DNA of 48,819 bases from Streptomyces regalis (GTDB lineage: Bacteria; Actinomycetota; Actinomycetes; Streptomycetales; Streptomycetaceae), in the NCBI RefSeq assembly GCF_001509475.1, contig NZ_LLZG01000378.1, forward strand, positions 1 through 48,819, written 5' to 3'. Shown one piece after another: positions 16,859-29,613 of this stretch (positions within the stretch are counted from its first letter, which is position 1; the number at the start of each line of letters is the position of its first letter). A program made the position numbers and the translations under genes. The notes below the pieces were generated by a model. That model saw only the letters and a program-made list of their open reading frames with translations. It made no database searches and was not told the DNA's origin.

Positions 16859-19589
16859 AAGCGTCTTCGTCCGGGGGCGTGTCCGCGCCGGGCGGTGTCG
16901 GGGCGGGCTGCCGGAGGGCCTCGGGCAGGGCGTGTTCGGCCCAGATCACCTTGCCCTGCGGGGTGTATCGGGTACCCCAGCGCTCAGCCATCTGCGACAC
17001 CAGGAACAGGCCCCGGCCTCCCTCGTCCGTCGTCGCGGCGTACCGCAGATGCGGAGAGGTGCTGCTGGCGTCGGCCACCTCGCAGATCAGCGTACGGTCG
17101 TGGATCAGCCGTACGTGGATCGGCCCGGCGCCGTAGCGGATGGCGTTGGTGATGAGCTCGCTCAGGATGAGCTCCATGGTGAAGCCGAACTCCGACAGGC
17201 CCCACTCTTCGAGCCTTCGGGACACCGCGCCGCGCATGCCCGCGACGGCGGCCGGATCCGGTGCTACGTCCCAGTCGGCGATCCGGTCGGGCGGCAGTTC
17301 CCGCGTGCGGGCGACGAGCAGGGCGACGTCGTCCTTGGGGCGCTCGGGAAGCAGGCTGTCCAGTACGTCCTGGCAGGTTTCCTCGGGCGGCCGGCCGGGG
17401 TGGCCCGCGAGCGCATCGCGCAGCAGTTCCATTCCCACGTCCAGGTCGCGTCTGCGGTCCTCGATGAGGCCGTCGGTGTACAGGACGAGCTGGGTTCCCT
17501 CCGCGAGACACAGCTCCGCGGTCTGGAACGGCATGCCGCCGAGGCCCAGGGGCGGACCGGCCGGCACATCCGGGAAGGTGACGGTTCCGTCGGGTTGGAC
17601 CAGCGCGGGCGCCAGATGCCCCGCACGCGCCATGACGTAGCGGCGCGTCACGGGGTCGTAGATCCCGTACAGGCAGGTGGCGCCCACGACGCCCGCCGCA
17701 CTCTCCGCCGCCTCGTTCTGGTCGATGCTCCCGACCAGGTCGTCAAGATGGCTCAGCAGCTCGTCGGGTGGCAGATCGAGGGCGGAGAAGTTGTGCACCG
17801 CGGTCCGCAGCCGTCCCATCGTGGCGGCGGCGTGCAGGCCGTGGCCGACCACATCGCCGACGGCCAGCGCCACCCGGCTCCCCGGCAGGGGAATCACGTC
17901 GAACCAGTCCCCGCCCACGCCCGACTGGGCGGGGAGGTAGCGGTAGGCGATGTCGAGGGCGTTCTGCTCGGGCATGGCCTGCGGCAGCAGGCTGCGCTGG
18001 AGGGTGACTGCCAGGGCGTGCTCGCGGGTGTAGCGGCGGGCATTGTCGATGCTGATCGCGGCACGGGCCACCAGCTCCTCCGCCAGCGACAGGTCCTCCT
18101 CGTTGAAGTGCTCATGGTGTTGCGCACGCCAGAAGTTGGCCATGCCCAGCATGACGCCACGAGCCTGGATGGGGGCGGTGATGAGGGAATGGATGCCGTA
18201 GTCGATGATCGCCTTGGCGCGCTCCGGGTCCTGCACGCGCCAGCCCGTGGCGGTCGGCAGATCGCTCACCAACTGGGAGCGGCCGCTGCCGTAGCCGCGC
18301 GCCTGGGGCGTGGAGGGAAGGTAGTCGAACAGCCGGCCCTGTTCGGAGAGCGGATGGTCGTCCTGGATGCCGTACACGGCCGCGCGTCGCATGTCCGTCG
18401 CCGTGGGGGCCGGCTCCTCGCCGCGCAGGACGGCGTCGGCCAGGTCCACGGTGACGAAGTCCGCGAAGCGAGGAATGGGGACCCGCGCCAACTCGTCGGC
18501 GGTGCGCAGCACGTCCAGGGTGGTGCCGATGCGCAGTCCGGCGTCGTACAGCAGCCTGAGCCGCTCCCGCGCCACCTCCGCCCTGCCGGTCACCGCCTGC
18601 AGCTCGGTGGAGTCGCGCAGCGTCACCACCGTTCCCTTGGGGCCTCCCTCGCGATCCGTGGGCCGTTGGTTGACCGCGAGCAGCCGCTCTCCCGCGAGGT
18701 GCACCTCGTCGGTGGCCTCGCGCCCGGAGTCGAGCAGCTCCTTCGTCTCGGGATCGAGGCCCGGCAGTTCCGAGACGAGCCGTCCCTCGACGTCCGAGGG
18801 CAGCTCCAGCAGTCGTCTCGCCTCGTCGTTCGCCAGAATCAGCCGCCCGTCGGCGGCCACGATCAGCACCCCTTCCCGAACGGAGTGGAGCACCGTGTCG
18901 TGGTGCTCGTACATCAGGGTCATCTCGTCCGGGGCCAGGCTGTGTGTCTGCCGCCGCAGCCGCCTGCCCACCAGTGCGGTCACACCGGTGGACAACGCGA
19001 GCGCTCCGGCCCCGGCGCCCAGGATGATCGGCAGTTGCCGGGCCAGCTGACTTTCGACGTTCTTGACCTTCATCCCGGCCGAGACGAGGGCTACGACGTC
19101 GCTGTCGGCGTTCTCGATCGGGACCGTGGCCTGTACCTCGCGACCGAGCGGGCCGTTGACGCTCTCCACGTAGACCTTTCCCGCCAACGACGGCCCGATC
19201 TCGCCCACGAACCGCTTTCCGATCCGGTCCGGCAAGGGGTGCGTGTACCGGATGCCCTTGGTGTCCATGACCACGATGAAGTCGACGCCGGCGGCCCGGC
19301 GTGCCGCCTCGGTGAGCGGTTGGAGAATCTTGCTCGGATCCGGGGTCTGCAGTGCCGCCAGGACGCCGGGTGAGTGCGCGAAGGTCTGTGCCACGGCCGT
19401 GGAGCGGCGCTTGGCCTCGGCGCTGGTGTCCCGCTCCGACTGCAGGATGAGAGCGAAGACGCCGCAGGCTACGAGCAGCACGACCAGAGCCACCTGGAAG
19501 ACCAACACCTGCCCGGCCACGCTCCGCGTGCTCTTGCTGATCAGACGCTTGACCGATAGGCGTGGAAAATGGGCGAAACGACTCGCCAT
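16854..19589 (-). CDS. Membrane sensor SpoIIE-type phosphatase with PAS, GAF and anti-sigma HATPase domains
   Basis: About 911 residues from ATG 19589, preceded by AAAGGG. Approximate order: TM1 (VLVFQVALVVLLVACGVFAL); an extracytoplasmic CitA/DcuS-like sensor (FIVVMDTKGIRYTHPLPDRI); TM2 near 200-225; PAS (SVREGVLIVAADGRLILAND); GAF (360-525, ITAPIQARGVMLGMANFWRA); a PP2C/SpoIIE phosphatase (GVGGDWFDVIPL, VGDVVGHGLHAAATM, LVLYTDGLIEDRR, KDDVALLVAR); and a C-terminal RsbW-like ATPase (LILSELITNAIRYG, DEGGRGLFLVSQMAERWG). Such proteins link an external signal to partner switching on anti-sigma-factor antagonists. The citrate-sensor-like part suggests a small organic acid as signal (inference). 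It is divergent from another SpoIIE phosphatase at 19773. Confidence 0.92.
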   Translation of the reverse strand: MASRFAHFPRLSVKRLISKSTRSVAGQVLVFQVALVVLLVACGVFALILQSERDTSAEAKRRSTAVAQTFAHSPGVLAALQTPDPSKILQPLTEAARRAAGVDFIVVMDTKGIRYTHPLPDRIGKRFVGEIGPSLAGKVYVESVNGPLGREVQATVPIENADSDVVALVSAGMKVKNVESQLARQLPIILGAGAGALALSTGVTALVGRRLRRQTHSLAPDEMTLMYEHHDTVLHSVREGVLIVAADGRLILANDEARRLLELPSDVEGRLVSELPGLDPETKELLDSGREATDEVHLAGERLLAVNQRPTDREGGPKGTVVTLRDSTELQAVTGRAEVARERLRLLYDAGLRIGTTLDVLRTADELARVPIPRFADFVTVDLADAVLRGEEPAPTATDMRRAAVYGIQDDHPLSEQGRLFDYLPSTPQARGYGSGRSQLVSDLPTATGWRVQDPERAKAIIDYGIHSLITAPIQARGVMLGMANFWRAQHHEHFNEEDLSLAEELVARAAISIDNARRYTREHALAVTLQRSLLPQAMPEQNALDIAYRYLPAQSGVGGDWFDVIPLPGSRVALAVGDVVGHGLHAAATMGRLRTAVHNFSALDLPPDELLSHLDDLVGSIDQNEAAESAAGVVGATCLYGIYDPVTRRYVMARAGHLAPALVQPDGTVTFPDVPAGPPLGLGGMPFQTAELCLAEGTQLVLYTDGLIEDRRRDLDVGMELLRDALAGHPGRPPEETCQDVLDSLLPERPKDDVALLVARTRELPPDRIADWDVAPDPAAVAGMRGAVSRRLEEWGLSEFGFTMELILSELITNAIRYGAGPIHVRLIHDRTLICEVADASSTSPHLRYAATTDEGGRGLFLVSQMAERWGTRYTPQGKVIWAEHALPEALRQPAPTPPGADTPPDEDAC

Positions 19590-19772
19590 GCGACCCTTTT
19601 TAACACCGATGATCCCCAGCGGCCAGGGCCCGTCCGATCCTTGTTCGGCTGACCTCGGGTGTCTGTGCGGCCATGCGCTGCATCGCCTCGGCTCCTCCGG
19701 GCAGGGCCGTCCGCCGTAAATTCCCGCGTGCGGTGCATGATCTTCCCGCGCCCGATGTCCGCTTAGGTCGAT

Positions 19773-20915
19773 ATGATACATTTTGTGATCATGTCTGCAC
19801 GGCTGTGGCACCGTCGCCCCGCCTACAGCGGCCGATGGGACGCTGCCCGGCTGTCACCCGTGGTCCTGACCGTCCTCATCGCCGGCCTGGCGTTCTCCAC
19901 ACCCAGGGAGATCGCCGTCAGCCGCCTTCTGCCCGCCGCGCCCGCCCTTGCCGCAGCGATGTGGCCCGTGCTCCCGACGATCCTGTTGGGGGCGTTCTGC
20001 CTCGTGCTCATGACAGTTCTCAGCTTCTTCTACACCGACCTGGGGACCCAGTACACCTCGGCCGCGATCGTCGCGGTCACCTTGGCGGCCGCATACGGCA
20101 GTCATGTCCGACTTCAGCGAGAGGAAATACTCTTCCAGGTCCGGCTCGTCGCTGACGCAGCCCAAAAGGTGCTGCTGCGCCCGCTGCCGCGCCGCATCGA
20201 GGACGTCGAGATCGAGTCGCTGTATCTGGCGGCCCAGGAACAGGCCCGGATCGGCGGCGACTTCTATGAGGCGATCGGTACACCGCACGGGGTCCGGCTG
20301 CTCATAGGCGACGTACGGGGCAAGGGCCTGTCCGCAGTGGGAGCGGCCTCGGCGGTGATCAGTTGCTTCAGGGAGGCCGCGTACGACGAGCCCGACCTGG
20401 AGGGCATCATCCACCGTCTGGAGACCGCCGTGACCCGCCACAGTGCTGCGTTTCCCGTTCAGGACCAGCCCGAGCACTTTGCCACTGCTCTCCTCGCCGA
20501 GATCCCGCAGGGCGGCGGCTACGTACGACTTCTCAACTGTGGGCATCCCCCGCCGCTGATCGCGCATTGCGGGGACGTCCGGGTCCTGGAGCCCACCATC
20601 CCCTCCCCGCCCCTCAACCTCGCAGCGCTCATCGGTGACCGCTACTGGGTCGACAGGGTCGCCTTCGCCCCGGGCGACCAGTTGCTGCTGTACACGGACG
20701 GCGTATCGGAAGCCCGGGACCACGCCGGCCAGTTCTTCCCGCTGGCGGACTGGATGCGGCGGCAGGGCCGCCTGGAGCAGCCCCGCGAACTGCTCGACCA
20801 ACTGCACCAGGACCTGCTCGAGCACAGCGGCGGAAGGCTCGACGACGACATCGCGGCCCTCGCGCTGAGGTGCTCCAACGCGCAGGATCGGGGAGCCGTC
20901 GGCGTAGAGGGGTGA
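19773..20915 (+). CDS. Membrane-anchored SpoIIE-type PP2C phosphatase
   Basis: 380 residues from ATG 19773, with a possible alternative ATG at 19791. Three or so N-terminal hydrophobic segments (LSPVVLTVLIAGLAF; VLPTILLGAFCLVLMTVLSF; AAIVAVTLAAAYG) are followed by a linker and a PP2C domain. The domain shows ARIGGDFYEAI, LIGDVRGKGLSAVGAASAVI, LLNCGHPPPLI, DQLLLYTDGVSEARD and LDDDIAALAL, with the metal-binding aspartates present. It lacks a HATPase domain. This class typically dephosphorylates anti-sigma-factor antagonists. The divergent arrangement, 183 bp from the larger SpoIIE phosphatase, suggests a shared promoter region and possibly a shared pathway. Confidence 0.9.
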   Translation: MIHFVIMSARLWHRRPAYSGRWDAARLSPVVLTVLIAGLAFSTPREIAVSRLLPAAPALAAAMWPVLPTILLGAFCLVLMTVLSFFYTDLGTQYTSAAIVAVTLAAAYGSHVRLQREEILFQVRLVADAAQKVLLRPLPRRIEDVEIESLYLAAQEQARIGGDFYEAIGTPHGVRLLIGDVRGKGLSAVGAASAVISCFREAAYDEPDLEGIIHRLETAVTRHSAAFPVQDQPEHFATALLAEIPQGGGYVRLLNCGHPPPLIAHCGDVRVLEPTIPSPPLNLAALIGDRYWVDRVAFAPGDQLLLYTDGVSEARDHAGQFFPLADWMRRQGRLEQPRELLDQLHQDLLEHSGGRLDDDIAALALRCSNAQDRGAVGVEG

Positions 20916-20976
20916 GTCTTCGTGCCGCATGCCGGAGGGCTCATCACCACCCTGCCCCAGGGCCGCAACCGCGATC

Positions 20977-21760
20977 TCACGGGGTGGGAGTGACCGAGGC
21001 CGAGGACCGTTCGGCGGCGCGGCGCATCCTCGCCTCGCTGCGGCTGCGCACGGGCCGGTGCTCGTGCAGCGACAGTGTGCACGCGTCGGCGATCCGGCTC
21101 GCCTCGATGGCGTCCGGTCCGCCACCGTGCAGGGGGAGGGGCTGGTGCCGGCGGCGACGTCGGTGAAGGCGGTGAGTTCGGCCCGGTGGGCGTCGGCGAA
21201 GCGGTCCATGCAGAAGTCGTGCGGCGTGCCCGTGGGGAAGGTGGCTCCGGCTCGACGGAACGCAGCGGCAGCCGGTCCTCCAAGCCCACGGCGATGCTGT
21301 CCTTCGTGCCGTGCCGTTCCAGGCGTACGTCGTGGCCGCGGGCGTTGTGCCGGGAGTTGGAGATGACGGCGATGGTGCCGTCGTCGAGAGTGAGCAGCGA
21401 GGACGCGGTGTCGACGTCGCCGGCCGCACGGATGGTCCGCCCCTCGGTTGCCGCCGGTCGCGTACACCTCCACCACCTCGCGCCCCGTCACCCAGCGCAC
21501 GATGTCGAAGTCGTGCACGCTGCAGTCGCGGAAGATGCCGCCCGAGACGGCGATGTAGGCGGCAGGCGAGGCGCGGGGTCCAGCGTGGTCGACCGTACGG
21601 TGTGCAGCTTGCCGAGCTCGCGCCGCTCACCACGGCCTGGCGTGCGGCCACGCAGCCCGGGTCGAAGCGCCGGTTGTAGCCGATCTGCACCTAGATGCCG
21701 GTGCCTTCTGTCCTCGACACTGCGGGCGACGGGCTTCTCGCACCGTGCTCGCCGCCGCGA
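20977..21760 (-). pseudogene. Gfo/Idh/MocA (inositol 2-dehydrogenase-like) remnant
   Basis: Fragments in three frames read as an IdhA/MocA oxidoreductase. CEKPVARSVED carries the conserved EKP motif near 21755-21720. VQIGYNRRFDPG then follows almost directly, so the residues usually between them are deleted. Next come LGKLHTVRSTTLDPAP, HDFDIVRWVTGREVVEVYAT and GTPHDFCMDRFADAHRAELT. The tail is ACTLSLHEHRPV, with TGA at 20977-20979. The N-terminal Rossmann segment is missing and a TAG interrupts the frame near 21692. Confidence 0.8.
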
Positions 21761-21797
21761 CCGACGCGCACCCGGGGCGGTGACCGAGGACCGGACC

Positions 21798-22330
21798 ATG
21801 GTCGACCTGCCTGCGGGCAGCCCCGGTGACGGGCTGTGCACGGACGCCGCGGGCGCGGTGGAGTCCGGCGCCTACGTCTGTGGGGTGGACGAGTTCAAGG
21901 ACGCCAAGTTCGGCGCGGCGGCCGAGACGCTGGGCGACTTCGCCGACAAGTACGAGGACAACAAGAACGCCAAGCGCGCCCGGCAGATCGCCATCGCCGC
22001 CGAGATCGCCGAGGAACGGCCCGAGGCGGGCCGGCGGCGTGCGCCGACTGCACCGAGTACTCCAGCGAGTCGGATGCCGACAGCGCCGCCTGCTCGAACA
22101 GCGGCATCGACCACCCGACCAGCCACCTCAACCTGCCCGCCGGCAAATACCACACCCTCATCAAGTACGCCGACGAAGACGCGGAGGACGTGACGAACAA
22201 GGCTGACGGAATGAGCATCGATCCTGGATACACGTACACCAACTGCACATACGTCGTGAGCGAGAGCGGTTACCCGGGCTACCCCGACATTCCGACCCTG
22301 CCGGAGCTCCGCAGATCGAGCCCCTCGAGC
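21798..22330 (+). pseudogene. Remnant of an actinobacterial protein of unknown function
   Basis: From ATG 21798 one frame reads AAGAVESGAYVCGVDEFKDA and GDFADKYEDNKNAKRARQIA, ending near 22030 at EERPEAG. Another frame then gives CADCTEYSSESDADSAACSN, LNLPAGKYHTLIKYADEDAE and IDPGYTYTNCTYVVSESGYP. The two halves look like one cysteine-containing protein with material lost at the join. A similar domain layout is known to me from uncharacterised Streptomyces proteins, but I cannot name a function. There is no proper stop before similarity to a different gene begins near 22380. Confidence 0.5.
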
Positions 22331-22379
22331 CCTTCGAGCCGACCGTCTGACGCCCGGTGGGCCATGATGCAATCCGGGT

Positions 22380-22735
22380 TGCCGTGGCCGCGTCGACTAC
22401 CGGCTCACCCAGCCCTGCAGGTTCTCCATCTGCAGCATCCGCGGCGGGACATCCAGGCGTTGTACGCACAGATCACAGGGCAGCGGCCGAGTACCACCCA
22501 TGGGGAGCAGTTGCCCGTCGAGTGCGCCTCCTGGTGGGAGGCGGCGCAGTTCTGCAATGCCCGTCCGCCGACGGGTACCGACCACCGAAACTCGTGGGGG
22601 ATTTGCGACATGCTCGGCAACGTCTGGGACTGCGCTGGGACGTCTACGACGCCGAGGTCTACGGCACCTACCCGCGCGCGGCGCCGCAGCCACCCCACCT
22701 TCCAGGTCGACGACGTCGCTTGACGGCGGGCACGC
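22380..22735 (+). pseudogene. Formylglycine-generating-enzyme (SUMF1-like) remnant
   Basis: The pieces are DYRLTQPCRFSI, then ALYAQITGQRPSTTHGEQLP, VECASWWEAAQFCNA, a join to NSWGICDMLGNVWD, WDVYDAEVYGTYP and RRRSHPTFQVDDV. These are signature tracts of the FGE-sulfatase superfamily: PVExVSWxxAxxFCN, then NxxGLYDMLGNVWEW, then a C-terminal RxSxRR-like strand. At least two internal deletions and frame changes remove the RLPTEAEWEYA core. It is non-functional, adjoins another remnant and lies convergent with katG. Confidence 0.7.
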
Positions 22736-22824
22736 GTGCTGTGGGTGGCGTGCGCGTGCCCGCCGTGGGAGCGCTGTGGGAGTTCTGAGTGATCCGTGTC
22801 ACTGCCCCGACCGGGACTTCGGAG

Positions 22825-26323
<3,499 letters not shown>

Positions 26324-26394
26324 CCGGCGTGACCTGGGTCACGCCGGTTTGATGTCGGGAACGCGTCCGGAACCTGTCGGCCCGCCTCGCTTGC

Positions 26395-26615
26395 ATGAGC
26401 TCACCCATCGAGCCAGCTGAGGAGGGAGAGTTGCTCCTGGGTGGCTTCGAAGTCCACGGCCCCACCACTTCGGCCACTGGTCCGACGACGTCTCGGCGGA
26501 CGCCGCCGAGCTCGAACAACACGGCTGGGTGATCGAGGCGACCCGCAAGGGACCCGACGGCGGCCTGGTCTTCGCCTTTCTGCGCAGTGCGCGCGGCTTT
26601 CGGATCTTGGTCTGA
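26395..26615 (+). pseudogene. VOC (glyoxalase-like) family C-terminal fragment
   Basis: From about 26460 one frame reads HHFGHWSDDVSADAAELEQH and GWVIEATRKGPDGGLVFAFL, then RSARGFRILV and TGA at 26613-26615. This matches the second beta-alpha-beta module of glyoxalase/VOC proteins. A different frame before it (ATG 26395) reads EEGELLLGGFEVHGPTTS and does not connect. The N-terminal module is missing. It sits 54 bp before the intact SDR gene. Confidence 0.55.
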
Positions 26616-26669
26616 CCGCCCTGCCCGGTCACCGTTCCCGCACCCCACCTTGGTAAGGAGAAATGCATC

Positions 26670-27494
26670 ATGACGACCGTAGGTATCGCCACCGGCGCCG
26701 GACGTGGAATCGGCGAGGCGTGCGCGCGGCGACTCGCCGACCAGGTGGACGTGTTGCTGCTCGTCGACCGTGACGAGACGGCCGTCGCAGCCGTCGCCGA
26801 GGACCTCAACGAGGCTGGGTACCAGGCGGTCGCCGAGCCGTTCGGGCTGGACGTCACCGACCGGGACGGCCTGGCCCGCCTCGCCGACCGGGTGGCGGAA
26901 CGCGGCACGCTTCGGGCCGTCGTCCACGCCGCCGGCATCTCGCCCACCATGGCCGACTGGAAGCGCATCTTCGAGGTCGACCTCATCGGCACGGCGCTCC
27001 TCGCCGAGGCCCTGCGCCCGCTGGCGACCACCGGGACGGCGATGGTCGACTTCGCCTCGATGGCGCCGATGCTCGCGCGCGTCGCCCCCGATCCGGCCGT
27101 CGCCGCGATCCTCGACGACCCGCTGGCACCGGACTTCCTCGACAGGATCCGCGACGCGCTCGGCCCCGACGTCGAGAACACGGCCCTGGCATACCCGTGG
27201 GCCAAGCACGGCGTACACCGCTTCGCACGGAAGGAAGCGGTGCGGCTCGGCCCTGTGGGCGCCCGGGCGTGTTCCCTCTCCCCGGGCGTCATCGACACCC
27301 CGCAGGGTCGCCAGGAGGCGGTCAAGCATGCGTCGATGCAGGAGCTCATCGACCGCACGCCACTCGGCCGCACCGGCCGCTCGGAGGACGTCGCCTCCGT
27401 CGCCGCCTTCATGGTGTCGGAGGAGGCCGCCTTCCTCACCGGCACAGACATCCTCGTCGACGGGGGCGTCTGCGCGGCTGTGCGGGGCGACTGA
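26670..27494 (+). CDS. Short-chain dehydrogenase/reductase (SDR)
   Basis: 274 residues, ATG 26670 with AAGGAG at 26655-26660. A classical SDR: cofactor loop GAGRGIGEACARRL near the N-terminus; a sequence like HAAGIS in place of NNAG; and the catalytic Tyr and Lys in AYPWAKHGVHRFARKEAVR. The C-terminal signature is SLSPGVIDTP ... FLTGTDILVDGGV. The segment around LDDPLAPDFLDRIRDALGPD is longer than in many SDRs and may form part of the substrate pocket. The substrate is unknown. It is monocistronic by position, with a strong hairpin 30 bp after the stop. Confidence 0.92.
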   Translation: MTTVGIATGAGRGIGEACARRLADQVDVLLLVDRDETAVAAVAEDLNEAGYQAVAEPFGLDVTDRDGLARLADRVAERGTLRAVVHAAGISPTMADWKRIFEVDLIGTALLAEALRPLATTGTAMVDFASMAPMLARVAPDPAVAAILDDPLAPDFLDRIRDALGPDVENTALAYPWAKHGVHRFARKEAVRLGPVGARACSLSPGVIDTPQGRQEAVKHASMQELIDRTPLGRTGRSEDVASVAAFMVSEEAAFLTGTDILVDGGVCAAVRGD

Positions 27495-27523
27495 CGGAAG
27501 GCTGACGTCGGCTGAAGGAAGCA

Positions 27524-27550
27524 CCGGCACCGGGCCCTGCCCGGTGCCGG
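27524..27550. terminator. Hairpin terminator after the SDR gene
   Basis: Perfect 12-bp arms CCGGCACCGGGC and GCCCGGTGCCGG around a CCT loop, 30 bp past the SDR stop. There is no T-tract, as is common for Streptomyces terminators. Confidence 0.75.
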
Positions 27551-27830
27551 ACTCGCATGCCGCCCGCGGGTCGAGTGACGGCATATCAAGTGCGTGAGCC
27601 GAGGCATACGGTGTCCCGCCCTCGCCCCCACGTCAGCAGTTCCGCTGCCGCCGACCTCGCCCTCCGCACCCGGGCGTCCGCCTCCATGCCCGCGCGAGTC
27701 GTGCCGCTCCCGCAAGGCTCAGCGCACGCCGGGCCGGTGAGACGTGGCGGCACAGCTCGTGTCCGGGCAGGAGCCCTCGGCCCAGAAACCCACGCGCGCG
27801 GCCGGAACCAGCCGCGCACGTGCGCGGTGA
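27551..27830. other. Spacer without a supported gene
   Basis: About 280 bp between the SDR terminator and the MFS remnant. Short open frames exist on both strands, including a 77-codon minus-strand frame, but they are Arg/Ala/Pro-rich in the manner of GC-rich noise. I see nothing else here. Confidence 0.4.
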
Positions 27831-28447
27831 CTAGGACTTGACCCCCGAGACCTCAACCGACTCGGCAGGGCCTTCGCCCGCCTCAGGTTGCGCGGTGGGG
27901 GCCCGGTGCCGGGGGAGGAAGGAGGCCAGGAGGAAGGAAGCGAGGGCGGCACCGGCACCGATGGCCATGACCACCTTGAAGCCGGCCTCGGAGGGCAGCG
28001 GGTAGCCGCCGAAGTCGGTGGTCATCTGGGCCAGGATGACGCCGGCGATGGCGCTGGCGAACGACGTACCCATGGACCGCATCAGGGTGTTGAGACTGTT
28101 GGCGGCGGCCGTCTCGGACGCCGGTACCGCACCCATGATCAGGGCGGGCATGGCGCCGTACGCGAAGCCGATGCCGCCGCCGATGATGCAGGCGACCAGC
28201 GTGAAGTGCCAGACCTCGGACATCAGCACGATGCTCAGGCTGTAGCCGACGGCCACGACGACCGCGCCGATCATGAGGGTGATCTTCGGGCCCTTCGCCT
28301 TGGTGATGCGCGCGGAGACGGCGGACATGGCCATCATCACCAGGCCCTGCGGCGCGAGGATCAGGCCGACGGCCAGCATGGACTTGCCCAGGCCGTAACC
28401 GGTCTGCTCGGGCAGCTGGAGGACCTGCGGCAGGACGAGCGACATGG
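27831..28447 (-). pseudogene. MFS transporter, C-terminal half only
   Basis: About 205 residues of an EmrB/QacA-like MFS protein, ending at TAG 27831-27833. Recognisable tracts: MSLVLPQVLQLPEQTGYGLG, APQGLVMMAMSAVSARITKA, ITLMIGAVVVAVGYSLSIVL, IIGGGIGFAYGAMPALIMGA and ANSLNTLMRSMGTSFASAIA. The first 8 or so transmembrane segments are missing. At ~28447 the sequence changes into the interior of a SnoaL-like gene on the opposite strand, so both genes lost their 5' parts at one breakpoint. Confidence 0.82.
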
Positions 28448-28449
28448 CG

Positions 28450-28826
28450 GAGCGGCGCTGCTCGACGCGTACCGCGAAGGTGACGTCGACACCATCGTCG
28501 AGATGACCCACCCCGAGATCCAGACGGGCGTCCGCGACTATGTGACACAGACCGGGACCCTGGCCAACCTGCACACCAAGGACGACCTGCGGGCGCACCT
28601 CCAGAACTTCTACGCCCACTACTCCGTCCGCAGCATCGAGGTCGTCGCCCGGCACTTCGACGACTGGTTCTTCTTCCACGAGTTGCGGTGGACGGTCGAG
28701 GCCAAGCAGGGCCCGGACGCCGGTGGCATCTTCCGCTACCACACCGCCGAGTACGCCGAGGTGTCAGCCGCCGGGCTCGTCGTCGCACACATCGGGCACG
28801 GCACGGATCAGCTGAAGGTCGGCTGA
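28450..28826 (+). pseudogene. SnoaL/NTF2-like protein, 5'-truncated
   Basis: About 125 residues read on the plus strand: AALLDAYREGDVDTIVEMTH, RAHLQNFYAHYSVRSIEVVA, RHFDDWFFFHELRWTVEA and IFRYHTAEYAEVSAAGLVVA, ending at TGA 28824-28826. The cone-shaped NTF2-like fold is recognisable from the FHELRWTVEA and FRYHTAEYAEV strands. The start of the first helix is lost at the junction with the MFS remnant, and no start codon with a ribosome-binding site is seen. Confidence 0.7.
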
Positions 28827-28852
28827 GGCTGCACTGGGCCGAAGCGGCCCCA

Positions 28853-28908
28853 AGTCCCCTGTCTCGCTTCCCCGGACGAGTGTCTGGCAGGAAGCGAGGC
28901 AGGGGACT
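28853..28908. terminator. Long bidirectional hairpin
   Basis: Arms AGTCCCCTGTCTCGCTTCC (28853-28871) and GGAAGCGAGGCAGGGGACT (28890-28908) pair over 19 positions with one G-T mismatch. The loop contains a further short stem (CCGGAC / GTCTGG). It lies between the convergent SnoaL remnant and the response-regulator gene and can stop transcription from both sides. Confidence 0.8.
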
Positions 28909-28965
28909 CCCTTCCGCTCGGTTGGCCGGGTGCGGACGAGAGTGCTCGCCGCCTGGTCGCGACTG

Positions 28966-29613
28966 CTACGTGAGTTCCAGCAGGCCGCGGCGGACCGCTT
29001 CGGAGACGGCCGCCGCCCTGTTGTCGACGCCGAGTTTCCGGTAGATACGCACCAGGTGTGTCTTGACGGTCGCCTCGCTGAGGAACAGCGACTCGGCGAT
29101 GGAACGGTTGCTGTGCCCGTCCGCCATCAGCCGGACGACCTGCCGCTCGCGGCCGGTCAACTCCGGTGCCGGGCTGACCACTTGACCCACGAGGTCGCCC
29201 ACGATCCCCGGTGCCAGGCCCATCCCGCCCGCCGCTGCGCTGCGTACGGCCCGGAAGAGGTCCTCGGGTGGCCCCGCCTTGAGCGCATAGCCGCGTGCGC
29301 CGGCCTCCAGCGCGCGTACGACGTCGGCGACTCCGGCGTAGCTGGTCAGCATCACCACCGGTGTCCCCGGAGCCTCGGCGGCGAGCCGGCGTACGGCTTC
29401 GACGCCGTCGATGCTGTGGTCGCCGCCTCCGAACCGCAGGTCCATCAGTACGACGTCGGGTGCCAGGTCGAGAGCGAGGCGGACGGCCTCCTCACCGCTG
29501 CCCGCCTCGGCGATCACTTCCAGATCCGCCTCACCGTCGAGGAGGGCCCGCAGACCGGCTCGTACGACGACGTGGTCGTCGGCGATCAGCAGGCGCAGCC
29601 CCGAGGTCGTCAT
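28966..29613 (-). CDS. NarL/LuxR-family response regulator
   Basis: 215 residues. The receiver domain has the acidic pair in LLIADDHVVVRAGL, phospho-acceptor Asp58 in PDVVLMDLRFGG and Lys112 in GYALKAGPPED. The C-terminal LuxR helix-turn-helix reads ELTGRERQVVRLMADGHSNR SIAESLFLSEATVKTHLVRI. Its ATG overlaps the TGA of the upstream kinase gene by four bases (29610-29613), so the pair is translationally coupled. The regulon cannot be read from the sequence. Confidence 0.95.
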   Translation of the reverse strand: MTTSGLRLLIADDHVVVRAGLRALLDGEADLEVIAEAGSGEEAVRLALDLAPDVVLMDLRFGGGDHSIDGVEAVRRLAAEAPGTPVVMLTSYAGVADVVRALEAGARGYALKAGPPEDLFRAVRSAAAGGMGLAPGIVGDLVGQVVSPAPELTGRERQVVRLMADGHSNRSIAESLFLSEATVKTHLVRIYRKLGVDNRAAAVSEAVRRGLLELT

